Below, one piece after another: positions 17,303-24,919 of a stretch of 30,443 bases of DNA (position 1 is the stretch's first letter; each line of letters starts with the position of its first letter). Position numbers and translations under genes: made by a program. The stretch comes from CAWUIH01 sp963922495 (GTDB lineage Bacteria; Pseudomonadota; Gammaproteobacteria; Coxiellales; Coxiellaceae): NCBI GenBank assembly GCA_963922495.1, contig CAWUIH010000016.1, forward strand, positions 1-30,443, written 5' to 3'. The notes beneath the pieces are model-generated. The model had not been told where the DNA came from and ran no database searches. It saw only the letters and a program-made list of their open reading frames with translations.

Positions 17303-17699
17303 TGAAGTTACCTTTATTTTAATTCAAAAGTAATGTAATTATACCGAATTAAAAATAAAAAAGTCAGAGCGTTGCATTAATTTAATTGCCTATCCACTCA
17401 AATGAAAAGGATCAATTTTAAAAAGTAATTCTAGAAAAAATGATTGAACACGATAAAATAGTCTAACAGATTGATTGAGATCACGTAATAAAAATTGTCA
17501 ATGTCACCTCATTGGGTGATGAGAAAAATTTTTATGTGACGAGATGAATCAAGATGATACGCCAGAAATCGTGGTCCAACTGCTTTTTCTAAGATAAAAC
17601 ATTAGTCATTCAGCAATGCTGATTTTAAGGAAATAACAGGAGTGTCAATTTCGGAATGGGTTAGGCTTAATGCCAAAAACACTACCGAAGGTTCAGGTG
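17303..17699. other. 397-bp intergenic region between fabV and rplQ
   Basis: No coding frame here looks real. It holds the fabV promoter at one end and the rplQ terminator at the other. Between them are only A+T-rich DNA and two small hairpins: TCACC/GGTGA at 17504-17519, and TCAGC/GCTGA at 17610-17622 followed by TTTT on the plus strand. No tRNA, repeat array or conserved RNA was recognised. Confidence 0.5.
17338..17367 (-). promoter_or_regulatory. Candidate promoter of fabV
   Basis: The minus strand has a perfect -10 TATAAT (17338-17343). CTGACT (17362-17367) lies 18 nt upstream as a four-of-six -35. A start near 17331 leaves a leader of about 28 nt containing the AAGG ribosome binding site. 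The perfect -10 makes this the clearest promoter in the window. Confidence 0.55.
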
Positions 17700-17701
17700 T
17701 T
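17673..17701 (-). terminator. Intrinsic terminator at the end of the alpha operon
   Basis: Reading the minus strand directly from the rplQ stop, AACAC pairs with GTGTT (17697-17701 with 17678-17682). After a small internal loop, ACC pairs with GGT across a 3-nt loop (17684-17692). A run of five T's follows. Position and shape fit termination of the whole ribosomal cluster. Confidence 0.65.
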
Positions 17702-18080
17702 ATTCAGCAGATTCTAGTACCTCATCACGATCAACCAATTCAATGATCGCCATAGGTGCTTTATCACCAGCGCGAAAACCACATTTCAACACACGACAAT
17801 AACCGCCTGGACGTTGTTGATGTCGCTGTGCAATTTCACTAAATAATTTACCAACTGCAGCAGCATCACGTAACCGTGAAAAAGCAAGGCGTCTATTGGC
17901 AACGCTGTCATTCTTAGCCAGTGTAATCAGTGGCTCAACAACACGACGCAATTCTTTGGCTTTAGGCAATGTCGTTTTAATAAGTTCGTGCTTAATCAAG
18001 GAAACAGACATATTTTGCATCATAGCTTTACGATGAGCACTGGTACGGTTTAATTTTCTACCACTTTTACGATGATTCAT
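17700..18080 (-). CDS. rplQ: 50S ribosomal protein L17
   Basis: Basic 126-residue protein of the large subunit (E. coli 127). MNHRKSGRKLNRTSAHRKAM and RLGDAA-like FSRLRDAA mark the family. It is the last gene of the alpha operon, with only 3 nt between the rpoA stop and its ATG. Its GGAG Shine-Dalgarno lies inside the end of rpoA, so the two are translationally coupled. A terminator hairpin starts at its stop codon. Confidence 0.97.
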   Translation of the reverse strand: MNHRKSGRKLNRTSAHRKAMMQNMSVSLIKHELIKTTLPKAKELRRVVEPLITLAKNDSVANRRLAFSRLRDAAAVGKLFSEIAQRHQQRPGGYCRVLKCGFRAGDKAPMAIIELVDRDEVLESAE

Positions 18081-18083
18081 GGT

Positions 18084-19067
18084 TTATTTCTCCATAAGTT
18101 CAGCGGGGGGCCAACAATCAACATGCATTCCAAGACTTAATCCGCGCTGAGCTAATACACTTTTAATTTCTGTCAGTGATTTTTTACCGAGATTGGGTGT
18201 TTTAAGTAAATCCGTTTCAGAGCGCTGAACAAGGTCACCAATATAGTAAATGTTTTCTGCTTTCAAACAGTTAGCGGCGCGTACGGTCAACTCTAAGTCA
18301 TCTACTGGACGGGTTAACAAAGGATCAACGATTTCTTCCTTACCTAAGGTTGCTGCAACATCTTCATGTTTTAAATCAACAAAAGCAGCTAACTGATATT
18401 GTAAAATAGTCGCAGCACGACGTATCGCTTCTTCAGGATCTAAAGTACCGTTAGTTTCCAAGCTAATGATAAGCTTATCCAGGTCGGTGCGATTTTCAAC
18501 ACGGGCGTTTTCTACCGAGTAAGTGACACGCTTAACTGGGCTGTAAGAGGCATCCAGGAGTAACGAACCGACAGATCGGGTTGCCTCATCTTGTAAACGC
18601 GAAGAAGCGGCTTCATAACCACGACCCATAGCAACTTTTAACTTCATGGTTAGAGTACCATCTTGAGTCATATGAGCGATTGGGTGATCACCATTGACGA
18701 TTTCAACGTCATAATCAGTTTCGATATCAGAGGCAGTCACAACACCAGGGCCTTCTTTGACGAGCGTTAAAATTGCAGTACTACGATTTTGCATACGAAT
18801 AGCGACACTTTTGAGGTTGAGCAAGACATCTACCACATCTTCTCTAACACCTTCAATAGAACTATACTCGTGAAGTACGTTATCAATTTCTGCTTCAACG
18901 ATCGCTGCACCTGGCATGGAAGACAACAGAATACGACGTAATGCATTACCTAAGGTGTGGCCAAAGCCTCGTTCCAGTGGTTCAAGCGTTATGCGATACC
19001 GATTTTCTGATTCGACCTGCACTTGAATGTTTTTAGGTGTTAAAAAGTTCTTAAAAATATCTTGCAT
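18084..19067 (-). CDS. rpoA: RNA polymerase alpha subunit
   Basis: Assembly platform of RNA polymerase and contact point for activators and UP elements. It has 327 residues (E. coli 329). The N-terminal dimerisation domain contains LEPLERGFGHTLGNALRRIL. The C-terminal domain (from about 245) has ELTVRAANCLKAENIYYIGDL, including the DNA-binding arginine equivalent to E. coli R265, and the helix-hairpin-helix segment TPNLGKKSLTEIK. It follows rpsD by 14 nt, with AGGGG at the rpsD stop serving as ribosome binding site. Confidence 0.98.
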   Translation of the reverse strand: MQDIFKNFLTPKNIQVQVESENRYRITLEPLERGFGHTLGNALRRILLSSMPGAAIVEAEIDNVLHEYSSIEGVREDVVDVLLNLKSVAIRMQNRSTAILTLVKEGPGVVTASDIETDYDVEIVNGDHPIAHMTQDGTLTMKLKVAMGRGYEAASSRLQDEATRSVGSLLLDASYSPVKRVTYSVENARVENRTDLDKLIISLETNGTLDPEEAIRRAATILQYQLAAFVDLKHEDVAATLGKEEIVDPLLTRPVDDLELTVRAANCLKAENIYYIGDLVQRSETDLLKTPNLGKKSLTEIKSVLAQRGLSLGMHVDCWPPAELMEK

Positions 19068-19081
19068 AATAGCTAGGCCCC

Positions 19082-19702
19082 TTATTTCGAATAGAGCTCG
19101 ACAACGAGATTAACTTTAAATTCTGCCGGTAGTTCTGAAACTTCGGGCATCTCTTTAAACGTACCAACCATTTTAGAGGTATCGACATCAATCCATGAAG
19201 CTGCAGTACGTTGTTGCGCCAGCTCTAGCGCACCTTTGATTCTCAATTGTCCTTTAGCACGACTACGCACTTCTATAGTATCACCGGGCTTCAAATGGTA
19301 AGAAGGAATATTCACGAGACTGCCATTAACTAAAATTGCCTTGTGACTAATAAGCTGACGTGCTTCAGCACGAGTTGCTGCAAAACCCATCCGATAAACG
19401 ACATTATCAAGTCGACATTCTAACAGTTGTAATAAGTTATCGCCGGTAGAGCCCTTAATACGATCGGCTTTCTTATAATAGCCTCTAAATTGCCGTTCTA
19501 AAACGTCATAATAACGCTTAATTAACTGTTTCATTCGCAATTGCACACCATAGTCGGTAGTACGGCCCCGACGCTGCCAGTGCATTCCTGGAGTGCGTTC
19601 AATATTACATTTTGAATCGATTGCTCGAATACCACTTTTTAATTGTAAATCTGTTTTTTCACGACGTGATAAACGACACTTAGGACCTATATATCTTGCC
19701 AT
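19082..19702 (-). CDS. rpsD: 30S ribosomal protein S4
   Basis: Primary 16S rRNA-binding assembly protein, 206 residues as in E. coli. In E. coli it also represses the alpha operon by binding its leader. MARYIGPKCRLSRRE, the S4 RNA-binding domain (RLDNVVYRMGFAATRAEARQLISHKAILVNG) and the final LVVELYSK are diagnostic. The frame extends upstream to 19792, but ATG 19702 is chosen: AGGAGG precedes it and it matches the family start exactly. It lies 13 nt after rpsK. Confidence 0.98.
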   Translation of the reverse strand: MARYIGPKCRLSRREKTDLQLKSGIRAIDSKCNIERTPGMHWQRRGRTTDYGVQLRMKQLIKRYYDVLERQFRGYYKKADRIKGSTGDNLLQLLECRLDNVVYRMGFAATRAEARQLISHKAILVNGSLVNIPSYHLKPGDTIEVRSRAKGQLRIKGALELAQQRTAASWIDVDTSKMVGTFKEMPEVSELPAEFKVNLVVELYSK

Positions 19703-19715
19703 TTGACCAAACCTC

Positions 19716-20087
19716 CTAAACTCGACGCTTTTTACGCGGGCGACAACCGTTATGTGGCAGTCTAGTACGATCTCTAAGCTTAGTGATTTCAAGCCCCACC
19801 GATCTTAAACCACGGATTGCAGAATCTCTTCCTGCACCATGCCCTCTGATACAAACTTCAATTCTACGCATATCGAAATCTTCTTTAGCCTGACGAGCAG
19901 CTTCTTCTGAAGCAATCTGTGCACCGAATGGAGTCCCTTTTCTTGAACCTTTGAATCCAGACCCGCCAGAAGATCTAGCACATAAAACATTCCCATGATT
20001 ATCAGAGATGCTGATCAGAGTGTTATTAAAGGTAGCCTTGATATGAGCTATACCTTCTGTGACGCTACGGTTTTTTCTTTTTGGCAT
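19716..20087 (-). CDS. rpsK: 30S ribosomal protein S11
   Basis: Platform protein of the small subunit near the mRNA exit. It has 123 residues, a few shorter at the N-terminus than E. coli (129). AHIKATFNNTLISISD, GGSGFKGSRKGTPFGAQ and the C-terminal HNGCRPRKKRRV are typical. AGGTT lies about 11 nt before the ATG. It follows rpsM by 23 nt in the usual alpha-operon order. Confidence 0.97.
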   Translation of the reverse strand: MPKRKNRSVTEGIAHIKATFNNTLISISDNHGNVLCARSSGGSGFKGSRKGTPFGAQIASEEAARQAKEDFDMRRIEVCIRGHGAGRDSAIRGLRSVGLEITKLRDRTRLPHNGCRPRKKRRV

Positions 20088-20110
20088 TAATTTACGAACC
20101 TATATTTTAG

Positions 20111-20470
20111 TTAGTTGCGAATCGGCTTACGTTTTCCTTTGCGCGTACGTGCATTCGTTCGAGTACGCTGCCCACGGAGCGGTAAGCCACGTCGGTGACG
20201 TATACCTTCGTAGCAGCCAAGATCCATTTTTCGTTTAATATCCATTGATCTTTCACGACGCAAGTCACCTTCAACCGTAAATTTCCCTACTTCAGAGCGG
20301 ACTGACTCTAACTCAGCTTCTGTGAGATCATTTATTTTAATCGTGGGCTTAATATTTGCATTAGCACAAATCTCAAGCGCTCGTTTATTGCCAATACCAT
20401 AAATATGTTGCAAAGCAACACGAGCGTGCTTGTTTACTGGAACATTGACACCTGCAATTCGAGCTACCAT
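20111..20470 (-). CDS. rpsM: 30S ribosomal protein S13
   Basis: Head protein of the 30S subunit that bridges to the 50S and contacts P-site tRNA. It has 119 residues (E. coli 118). MVARIAGVNVPVNKHARVAL, IYGIGNKRALEIC and the basic tail RGQRTRTNARTRKGKRK are characteristic. It is the first gene of the alpha operon; GGAG lies 11 nt before the ATG. The 204-nt gap upstream is the largest inside the ribosomal cluster and should carry the alpha promoter and regulatory leader. Confidence 0.98.
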   Translation of the reverse strand: MVARIAGVNVPVNKHARVALQHIYGIGNKRALEICANANIKPTIKINDLTEAELESVRSEVGKFTVEGDLRRERSMDIKRKMDLGCYEGIRHRRGLPLRGQRTRTNARTRKGKRKPIRN

Positions 20471-20572
20471 TGTTACGTCGTCTCCAACTTACTCTTGTTA
20501 ATCAAAAAGCGCTTAAGCTTACTCTCACGCACCCAATAAATCAAGGGCAACTACAAGCGCCACCTCTAAGAT

Positions 20573-20631
20573 AACGCGGTTTCCACAACCCGTTGACTTT
20601 ACAAAAATTAATTATATATCTCAATATATCA
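20573..20631 (-). promoter_or_regulatory. Candidate alpha-operon promoter and leader hairpin
   Basis: The rpmJ-rpsM gap contains a very A+T-rich block with an extended -10 TGATATATT (20623-20631, minus strand) and a perfect TATAAT (20611-20616), though no strong -35. Downstream of them the leader can form a stem: AACGGGTT with AACC(G)CGTT (20573-20594, 8 bp with one bulged G, 5-nt loop). E. coli controls this operon by S4 binding a leader pseudoknot. Whether this leader does the same is inference from position; I could not match the E. coli fold. Confidence 0.4.
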
Positions 20632-20674
20632 CGGGTACATCATTGCTACAGACGGGCAAATAACCACCATACAA

Positions 20675-20797
20675 CTAGTTACCACCTTTCTGACGTTGTT
20701 TGTGGCGAGGCTCAGTACAAATCACTCGTAATATGCCTTTGCGTCGCACAGTCTTACAATTTCTACAAATTTTTCTAACAGCTGCTTTAACTTTCAC
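20675..20797 (-). CDS. rpmJ: 50S ribosomal protein L36
   Basis: Tiny 40-residue large-subunit protein. It reads VKVKAAVRKICRNCKTVRRK near the start and VICTEPRHKQRQKGGN at the end, closely matching E. coli L36 (38 residues). The zinc ligands C11, C14, C27 and H32 are all present, so this is the zinc-binding form. The start is GTG at 20797, with GGAG 8 nt upstream. An in-frame ATG five codons earlier would add MWRKK but has no ribosome binding site. It lies 39 nt after secY, as in the classical spc operon. Confidence 0.95.
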   Translation of the reverse strand: MKVKAAVRKICRNCKTVRRKGILRVICTEPRHKQRQKGGN

Positions 20798-20836
20798 TTT
20801 CTTTCTCCACATATAACTACGAAATCGCACTTCATA

Positions 20837-22171
20837 CTATCGTATCAGTCCAATCTTCGAATTTTTGGAATCTGACCTTTTCATCAGCGACTCGTACTGA
20901 TGACTCATCAAATGCGCCTGCACTTGAGCCATAAAATCCATGATCACTACAACTACAATCAACAACGAGGTGCCGCCGAAATAAAAGGACACCTTAGCAT
21001 AAACGATGAAAAACTGTGGTAATAGTGCCACCAAAGCCAGGTAAATCGAACCAACTAGTGTAAGGCGTGTCATGACTTTGTCAATATATTTTGCGGTTTG
21101 TTCGCCCGGCCTGATACCAGGAATGAAGGCACCAGACTTCTTGAGGTTATCGGCAGTCTCCTTTGGATTGAAAGACAATGCTGTATAAAAGAAACTGAAA
21201 AATATCACCGCTATTGCGAACACAACGATGTATGCTGGCTGGCCATATCCAAGTGCTAACGCAACATCGTTTAACCATCCTAAGCCCTGATATGAAGCAA
21301 TAAAGTGAAACAGGGATGTGGGTAACATAATAATGCTCTGAGCGAAGATGACCGGTATCACACCAGCCATATTAATTTTCAGAGGTAGATGACTAGTCTG
21401 TGCAGCATACAATTTACGGCCTTGCTGGCGCTTAGCATAATTGATAGTAATTTTACGTTGTGCGCGCTCGAAATAAACAACGATAAAAGTCACTGCAACA
21501 ATAACTGCAAAAATCACGATTAATGTAGCCACAGACATCTGACCCTGACGCACCTGTGTAAAAATCTGCCCGAATGCAGTTGGGAAACGTGATGCAATAC
21601 CTGCAAAAATAATCAATGAAATCCCATTACCTACACCACGTTCTGTCATTTGTTCACCAAGCCACATCAAAAACAGAGTACCTGTCACTAATGTTATAGC
21701 CGCTGTAAAATAAAAAATGAAATTTGGATTAATGACAACGTGATTGCTAACCAACCATTTGGTCATAAAAATAGCCTGTATTATTGATAAAAACACAGTG
21801 CCATAACGCGTGTACTGATTAATTTTACGACGACCTGCCTCTCCTTCCTTGCGCAAGGCCTGCATCTTACTCGATATTTGGGAGTACATCTGGTTAATAA
21901 TCGAGGAGGAAATATAGGGCATGACACCGAGCGCAAATATTGTCATTCGACTCAACGCCCCCCCTGAGAAAACATTAAATAACCCAAGAAACCCAGTACT
22001 ACTATGATGAAATAAATTAGCTAACTTAGTCGGATCCAACCCAGGAACAGGAATATAGGCACCAAGACGATAAATGATAATACCGATAATGACAAATAAT
22101 AAGCGCTTTTTAAGCTCCCTTAGACCACCTTGGGATAGTGATGATCCGAGTTTTGATTTTGTGCCTACCAT
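20837..22171 (-). CDS. secY: Protein translocase subunit SecY
   Basis: Central pore of the SecYEG translocon in the inner membrane, exporting unfolded preproteins and inserting membrane proteins. It has 444 residues (E. coli 443) and ten membrane segments. GLRELKKRLLFVIIGIIIYRLGAYIPVPG opens the protein, and GNGISLIIFAGI, FNPKETADNLKKSGAFIPGIRPG and the basic cytoplasmic loops are diagnostic. The start codon lies 5 nt beyond the rplO stop, so expression is coupled to the ribosomal genes. Confidence 0.98.
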   Translation of the reverse strand: MVGTKSKLGSSLSQGGLRELKKRLLFVIIGIIIYRLGAYIPVPGLDPTKLANLFHHSSTGFLGLFNVFSGGALSRMTIFALGVMPYISSSIINQMYSQISSKMQALRKEGEAGRRKINQYTRYGTVFLSIIQAIFMTKWLVSNHVVINPNFIFYFTAAITLVTGTLFLMWLGEQMTERGVGNGISLIIFAGIASRFPTAFGQIFTQVRQGQMSVATLIVIFAVIVAVTFIVVYFERAQRKITINYAKRQQGRKLYAAQTSHLPLKINMAGVIPVIFAQSIIMLPTSLFHFIASYQGLGWLNDVALALGYGQPAYIVVFAIAVIFFSFFYTALSFNPKETADNLKKSGAFIPGIRPGEQTAKYIDKVMTRLTLVGSIYLALVALLPQFFIVYAKVSFYFGGTSLLIVVVVIMDFMAQVQAHLMSHQYESLMKRSDSKNSKIGLIR

Positions 22172-22176
22172 CTCAA

Positions 22177-22608
22177 TTATTCAACTTTCCCACCAAGCTG
22201 CTCGATAGCTTTTTTTGCACCTTTAGTCACAGCAATACCACGAACGGTGATTTTTTTATTCAGTTGCCCAGCTAAAAATATTTTTACAGATTTAACATGT
22301 TCGCTAACTACATTTGCTGCCTTGAGACTAATAAGATCTACAATGCCAACCTCAACTTTATTTAATTCATGCAGTCGTATTTCCGCATGAGTTAATGCTT
22401 TGTGTGATATAAAACCTAATTTAGGCAATCTGCGGTGGATAGGCATTTGCCCACCTTCAAATATTAACTTGTGATAGCCACCTGAACGAGAACGTTGACC
22501 TTTGTGGCCACGGCCAGCTGTTTTACCTTTCGTAGAACCAATACCACGACCCACGCGTAATTTAGCACGTTTAGCACCGGAAGCCGGTTTTAAATTATTC
22601 ATACGCAT
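22177..22608 (-). CDS. rplO: 50S ribosomal protein L15
   Basis: Large-subunit assembly protein, 143 residues (E. coli 144). RVGRGIGSTKGKTAGRGHKGQ, FEGGQMPIHRRLPKLGF and the C-terminal SLKAANVV region mark the family. The frame reaches 22623, but ATG 22608 is chosen because it matches the E. coli start (MRxNxL) and GAGG lies 9 nt upstream. It begins 1 nt after the rpmD stop. A second in-frame ATG at 22602 is less likely. Confidence 0.96.
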   Translation of the reverse strand: MRMNNLKPASGAKRAKLRVGRGIGSTKGKTAGRGHKGQRSRSGGYHKLIFEGGQMPIHRRLPKLGFISHKALTHAEIRLHELNKVEVGIVDLISLKAANVVSEHVKSVKIFLAGQLNKKITVRGIAVTKGAKKAIEQLGGKVE

Positions 22609-22609
22609 A

Positions 22610-22801
22610 TCAAATTTCCTCAACTTGTAGCAGATAAGCGACCTTATTAATCATGCCGCGATTCTCAGGAGTATCTATGACTGTCACCGTATGGTTGATA
22701 TGTCGTAATCCAAGGCCTTGAACACATTCACGGTGACCGGGTTTACGTCCAAACTTACTTTTCTTGAGAGTAACCTGAAGTTTTTTCGCTGCGTGTGCCA
22801 T
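22610..22801 (-). CDS. rpmD: 50S ribosomal protein L30
   Basis: Small 63-residue large-subunit protein (E. coli 59). GLGLRHINHTV and DTPENRGMINKVAYLLQVEE are the conserved core. The frame runs back to 22837 inside rpsE, but the real start is one of two consecutive ATGs at 22804 and 22801. The second is preferred because GGAG then lies 7 nt upstream. It starts just after the rpsE stop, with the Shine-Dalgarno overlapping that stop. Confidence 0.95.
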   Translation of the reverse strand: MAHAAKKLQVTLKKSKFGRKPGHRECVQGLGLRHINHTVTVIDTPENRGMINKVAYLLQVEEI

Positions 22802-22805
22802 CATT

Positions 22806-23312
22806 CTACTCCGCAATCTCTTCAATAGTTTTGCCACGTTTGGCTGCCACAGACTCTGGAGTTTGCATTTCTGCCAGGCCTTTTATGGTTGCACGAACAA
22901 CGTTAATGGGATTTGTAGAACCAATACATTTTGCAAGGATATTTTCAACACCGACTACTTCAAATACAGCTCGCATTGCATTACCAGCAATGATGCCTGT
23001 ACCATCGGATGCAGGCCTCATAATCACGGTTGATGAAATATGGGTGTAATTAATAGGGTGATAGATAGTCGTTCCATATAAATATACTTGGACCATATTG
23101 CGCCGTGCGCTTTCAGTGGCTTTTTGAATGGCAATGGGTACTTCACGCGCCTTACCCATTCCAAAACCCACACGCCCATTACCATCACCGACAACGACTA
23201 GTGATGAAAATCCGAATATACGCCCACCTTTCACCACTTTTGCAGTTCGACGTACGGCAACCAATTTTTCAATAATACCGTCTGTAATTGCGTTAGTAAC
23301 CGCTTCTCGCAT
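22806..23312 (-). CDS. rpsE: 30S ribosomal protein S5
   Basis: Small-subunit protein involved in decoding fidelity and mRNA helicase activity at the entry channel. It has 168 residues (E. coli 166). The double-stranded-RNA-binding-like N-domain has KTAKVVKGGRIF-type sequence (TAKVVKGGRIFGFSSLVVVGDGNG). The C-domain has ASDGTGIIAGNAMRAVFEVVG and STNPINVVRATI. ATG 23312 is preferred over 23318 because AAGG then has a 7-nt spacing. The region around GTTIYHPINYTH differs most from E. coli. Confidence 0.97.
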   Translation of the reverse strand: MREAVTNAITDGIIEKLVAVRRTAKVVKGGRIFGFSSLVVVGDGNGRVGFGMGKAREVPIAIQKATESARRNMVQVYLYGTTIYHPINYTHISSTVIMRPASDGTGIIAGNAMRAVFEVVGVENILAKCIGSTNPINVVRATIKGLAEMQTPESVAAKRGKTIEEIAE

Positions 23313-23323
23313 AACCATACCTT

Positions 23324-23680
23324 CTAAAATTCAATTCCACCTTTACGTGCAGCATCTGCCAAAGCTGCCACGCGTCCATGATATTTATAACCGCTACGAT
23401 CAAAAGCCACTTTCGTAACGCCTGCTTTTTTGCCTCTTTCAGCGATTGCCTGACCAACAGCAATAGCGGCGGCTTTATTCCCACCGTGCTTGATACTTTC
23501 TTTAATCACTTTCTCTGTTGTAGAAGCGCTTGCGATAATTTTCTCACCGCAGGGAGTGATCAGTTGTGCATAAATATTATTCAATGCGCGATGGACAGTT
23601 AAGCGAACCATATTCAGCTCTTTAATTTTGGCGCGTGTTTTACGCGCGCGGCGCTGCTGTTTACTCTGTTTATTTATCAT
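23324..23680 (-). CDS. rplR: 50S ribosomal protein L18
   Basis: 5S rRNA-binding protein of the central protuberance, 118 residues (E. coli 117). The basic N-terminus KQQRRARKTRAKIKE is followed by RLTVHRALNNIYAQLI and the C-terminal FDRSGYKYHGRVAALADAAR. Its ATG overlaps the rplF stop in an ATGA configuration, so the two are coupled. Confidence 0.97.
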   Translation of the reverse strand: MINKQSKQQRRARKTRAKIKELNMVRLTVHRALNNIYAQLITPCGEKIIASASTTEKVIKESIKHGGNKAAAIAVGQAIAERGKKAGVTKVAFDRSGYKYHGRVAALADAARKGGIEF

Positions 23681-24213
23681 TTTTTCTTAGCCTCTTTCTT
23701 GGCAACATGCTCATTCACATATCTAATACCTTTGCCTTTGTAAGGTTCGGGAGGACGAACCGCACGAATGTTGGCAGCTACTTGATGAACTTGCTGCTTG
23801 TCAGCTCCTTTGATCACAATTTCGGTAGGACTCGGTGTTGCAACAGTGACACCTACCGGCATAGTCATTTCTACTGGATGCGAGAAGCCAACACTCAAAT
23901 TAAGCTTTTCATTCTGAGCGTTAGCACGATATCCTACACCGACCATCACTAATTTACGTTCAAAAGTATCTTTAACCCCCAAGACCATATTATTAGCCAA
24001 GGCACGCATTGTACCAGCTTGAGCATTCGCTTCGATGGAGTCGTTAGCTGGTTTAAAGTGCAATATCTTCTCAATATACTCAATTTGCACTAGGGGGTGA
24101 ATCGTTCGTGTCAGTTCACCGAACTTACCTTTCACGGTAATCGCTGAGCTAGTTAGATTAATTTCGACGCCTACTGGAACTTCTATGGGACTTCTTGCTA
24201 CACGACTTGTCAT
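23677..24213 (-). CDS. rplF: 50S ribosomal protein L6
   Basis: Large-subunit protein near the factor-binding site, 178 residues (E. coli 177). SRVARSPIEVPVGVE opens it. The duplicated L6 fold includes GVGYRANAQNEKLNLSVGFSHPV and the conserved C-terminal RPPEPYKGKGIRY. AGGAGAG precedes the ATG. It lies 10 nt after rpsH. Confidence 0.98.
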   Translation of the reverse strand: MTSRVARSPIEVPVGVEINLTSSAITVKGKFGELTRTIHPLVQIEYIEKILHFKPANDSIEANAQAGTMRALANNMVLGVKDTFERKLVMVGVGYRANAQNEKLNLSVGFSHPVEMTMPVGVTVATPSPTEIVIKGADKQQVHQVAANIRAVRPPEPYKGKGIRYVNEHVAKKEAKKK

Positions 24214-24223
24214 ACCTACTCTC

Positions 24224-24607
24224 CTAACTCACATAACACAAGACTTCACCGCCTAAACCTAAGCGACGCGCCTCACGGTCTGACATGATGCCTTTTGAAG
24301 TTGAAATAATTGCAATTCCAAGTCCGTTCTTGACCTTAGGCAAGTCTTCCTTCCCTTTGTAGACACGCAAGCCAGGACGACTCACTCGCTTAATCTCTGA
24401 AATCACCGGGATACCTTCATAATATTTTAATGAAATATTCATTAAACCATCTTCTTTAGAAAAATCAGTTATGTAGCCTTCTGCTTTCAAAACCTTAGCA
24501 ATAGCCAACTTCAGCTTAGACAACGGTACTTTAACTTCTTTTTTAGCGACAGCCAGGGCGTTTCGCACACGCGTTAACATATCTGCTATCGGATCTTGAT
24601 TACTCAT
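24224..24607 (-). CDS. rpsH: 30S ribosomal protein S8
   Basis: Primary 16S rRNA-binding protein, 127 residues (E. coli 130). In E. coli it is also the repressor of the spc operon. NQDPIADMLTRVRNA, KRVSRPGLRVYKGK and the C-terminal GLGIAIISTSKGIMSDREARRLGLGGEVLCYV are diagnostic. The frame runs upstream into rpsN, but ATG 24607 matches the family start. Its Shine-Dalgarno is weak and it starts 2 nt after the rpsN stop, so re-initiation after rpsN is likely. Confidence 0.97.
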   Translation of the reverse strand: MSNQDPIADMLTRVRNALAVAKKEVKVPLSKLKLAIAKVLKAEGYITDFSKEDGLMNISLKYYEGIPVISEIKRVSRPGLRVYKGKEDLPKVKNGLGIAIISTSKGIMSDREARRLGLGGEVLCYVS

Positions 24608-24609
24608 AA

Positions 24610-24909
24610 TTACCAACTCGCCTTTTCTAGTCCAGGTACATCCCCACGATTTGCCGCCTCTCGCAAGTGTATACGACATAAACCAAACTTTTTAAACGTG
24701 CCACAAGGTCGTCCACATTGAGCACAGCGGTTCCTCACACGAACATGACTTTCGTCGCGCGGACTTTTTTGCAGTTTTAGTAAAGCTACTTCTTGCTCTT
24801 CGGGCGTGCCTTTACGGACTGCCAGACGTAACTTTTTGCGTTTTTCATAGGCGTTTCTTACTTTCTTAACACGCTTTTTGTTTCTTTCGACTACACTGAG
24901 CTTTGCCAT
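24610..24909 (-). CDS. rpsN: 30S ribosomal protein S14, long form with Cys/His motif
   Basis: Small-subunit head protein, 99 residues (E. coli 101), so it is the long form. The C-terminal half is typical: LLKLQKSPRDESHVRVRNRC, FKKFGLCRIHLREAANRGDVPGLEKASW. Unusually it has C62, C65, C78 and H81 (CAQC-x12-CRIH), a spacing identical to the CxxC-x12-CxxC zinc knuckle of short zinc-binding S14 proteins, with His as the last ligand. E. coli S14 has none of these. A further Cys is at 69. It lies 10 nt after rplE. Confidence 0.96.
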   Translation of the reverse strand: MAKLSVVERNKKRVKKVRNAYEKRKKLRLAVRKGTPEEQEVALLKLQKSPRDESHVRVRNRCAQCGRPCGTFKKFGLCRIHLREAANRGDVPGLEKASW

Positions 24910-24919
24910 TATTATTGCC

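Noticed and set aside
17500..17535. Hairpin TCACC/GGTGA followed by A5T5, as a terminator or RNA gene
   Set aside because: The T-run is not adjacent to the stem on either strand and no gene ends here.
19703..19792. N-terminally extended S4 protein starting at 19792
   Set aside because: The extension overlaps rpsK and lacks a ribosome binding site; the AGGAGG-preceded ATG at 19702 gives the exact family length.
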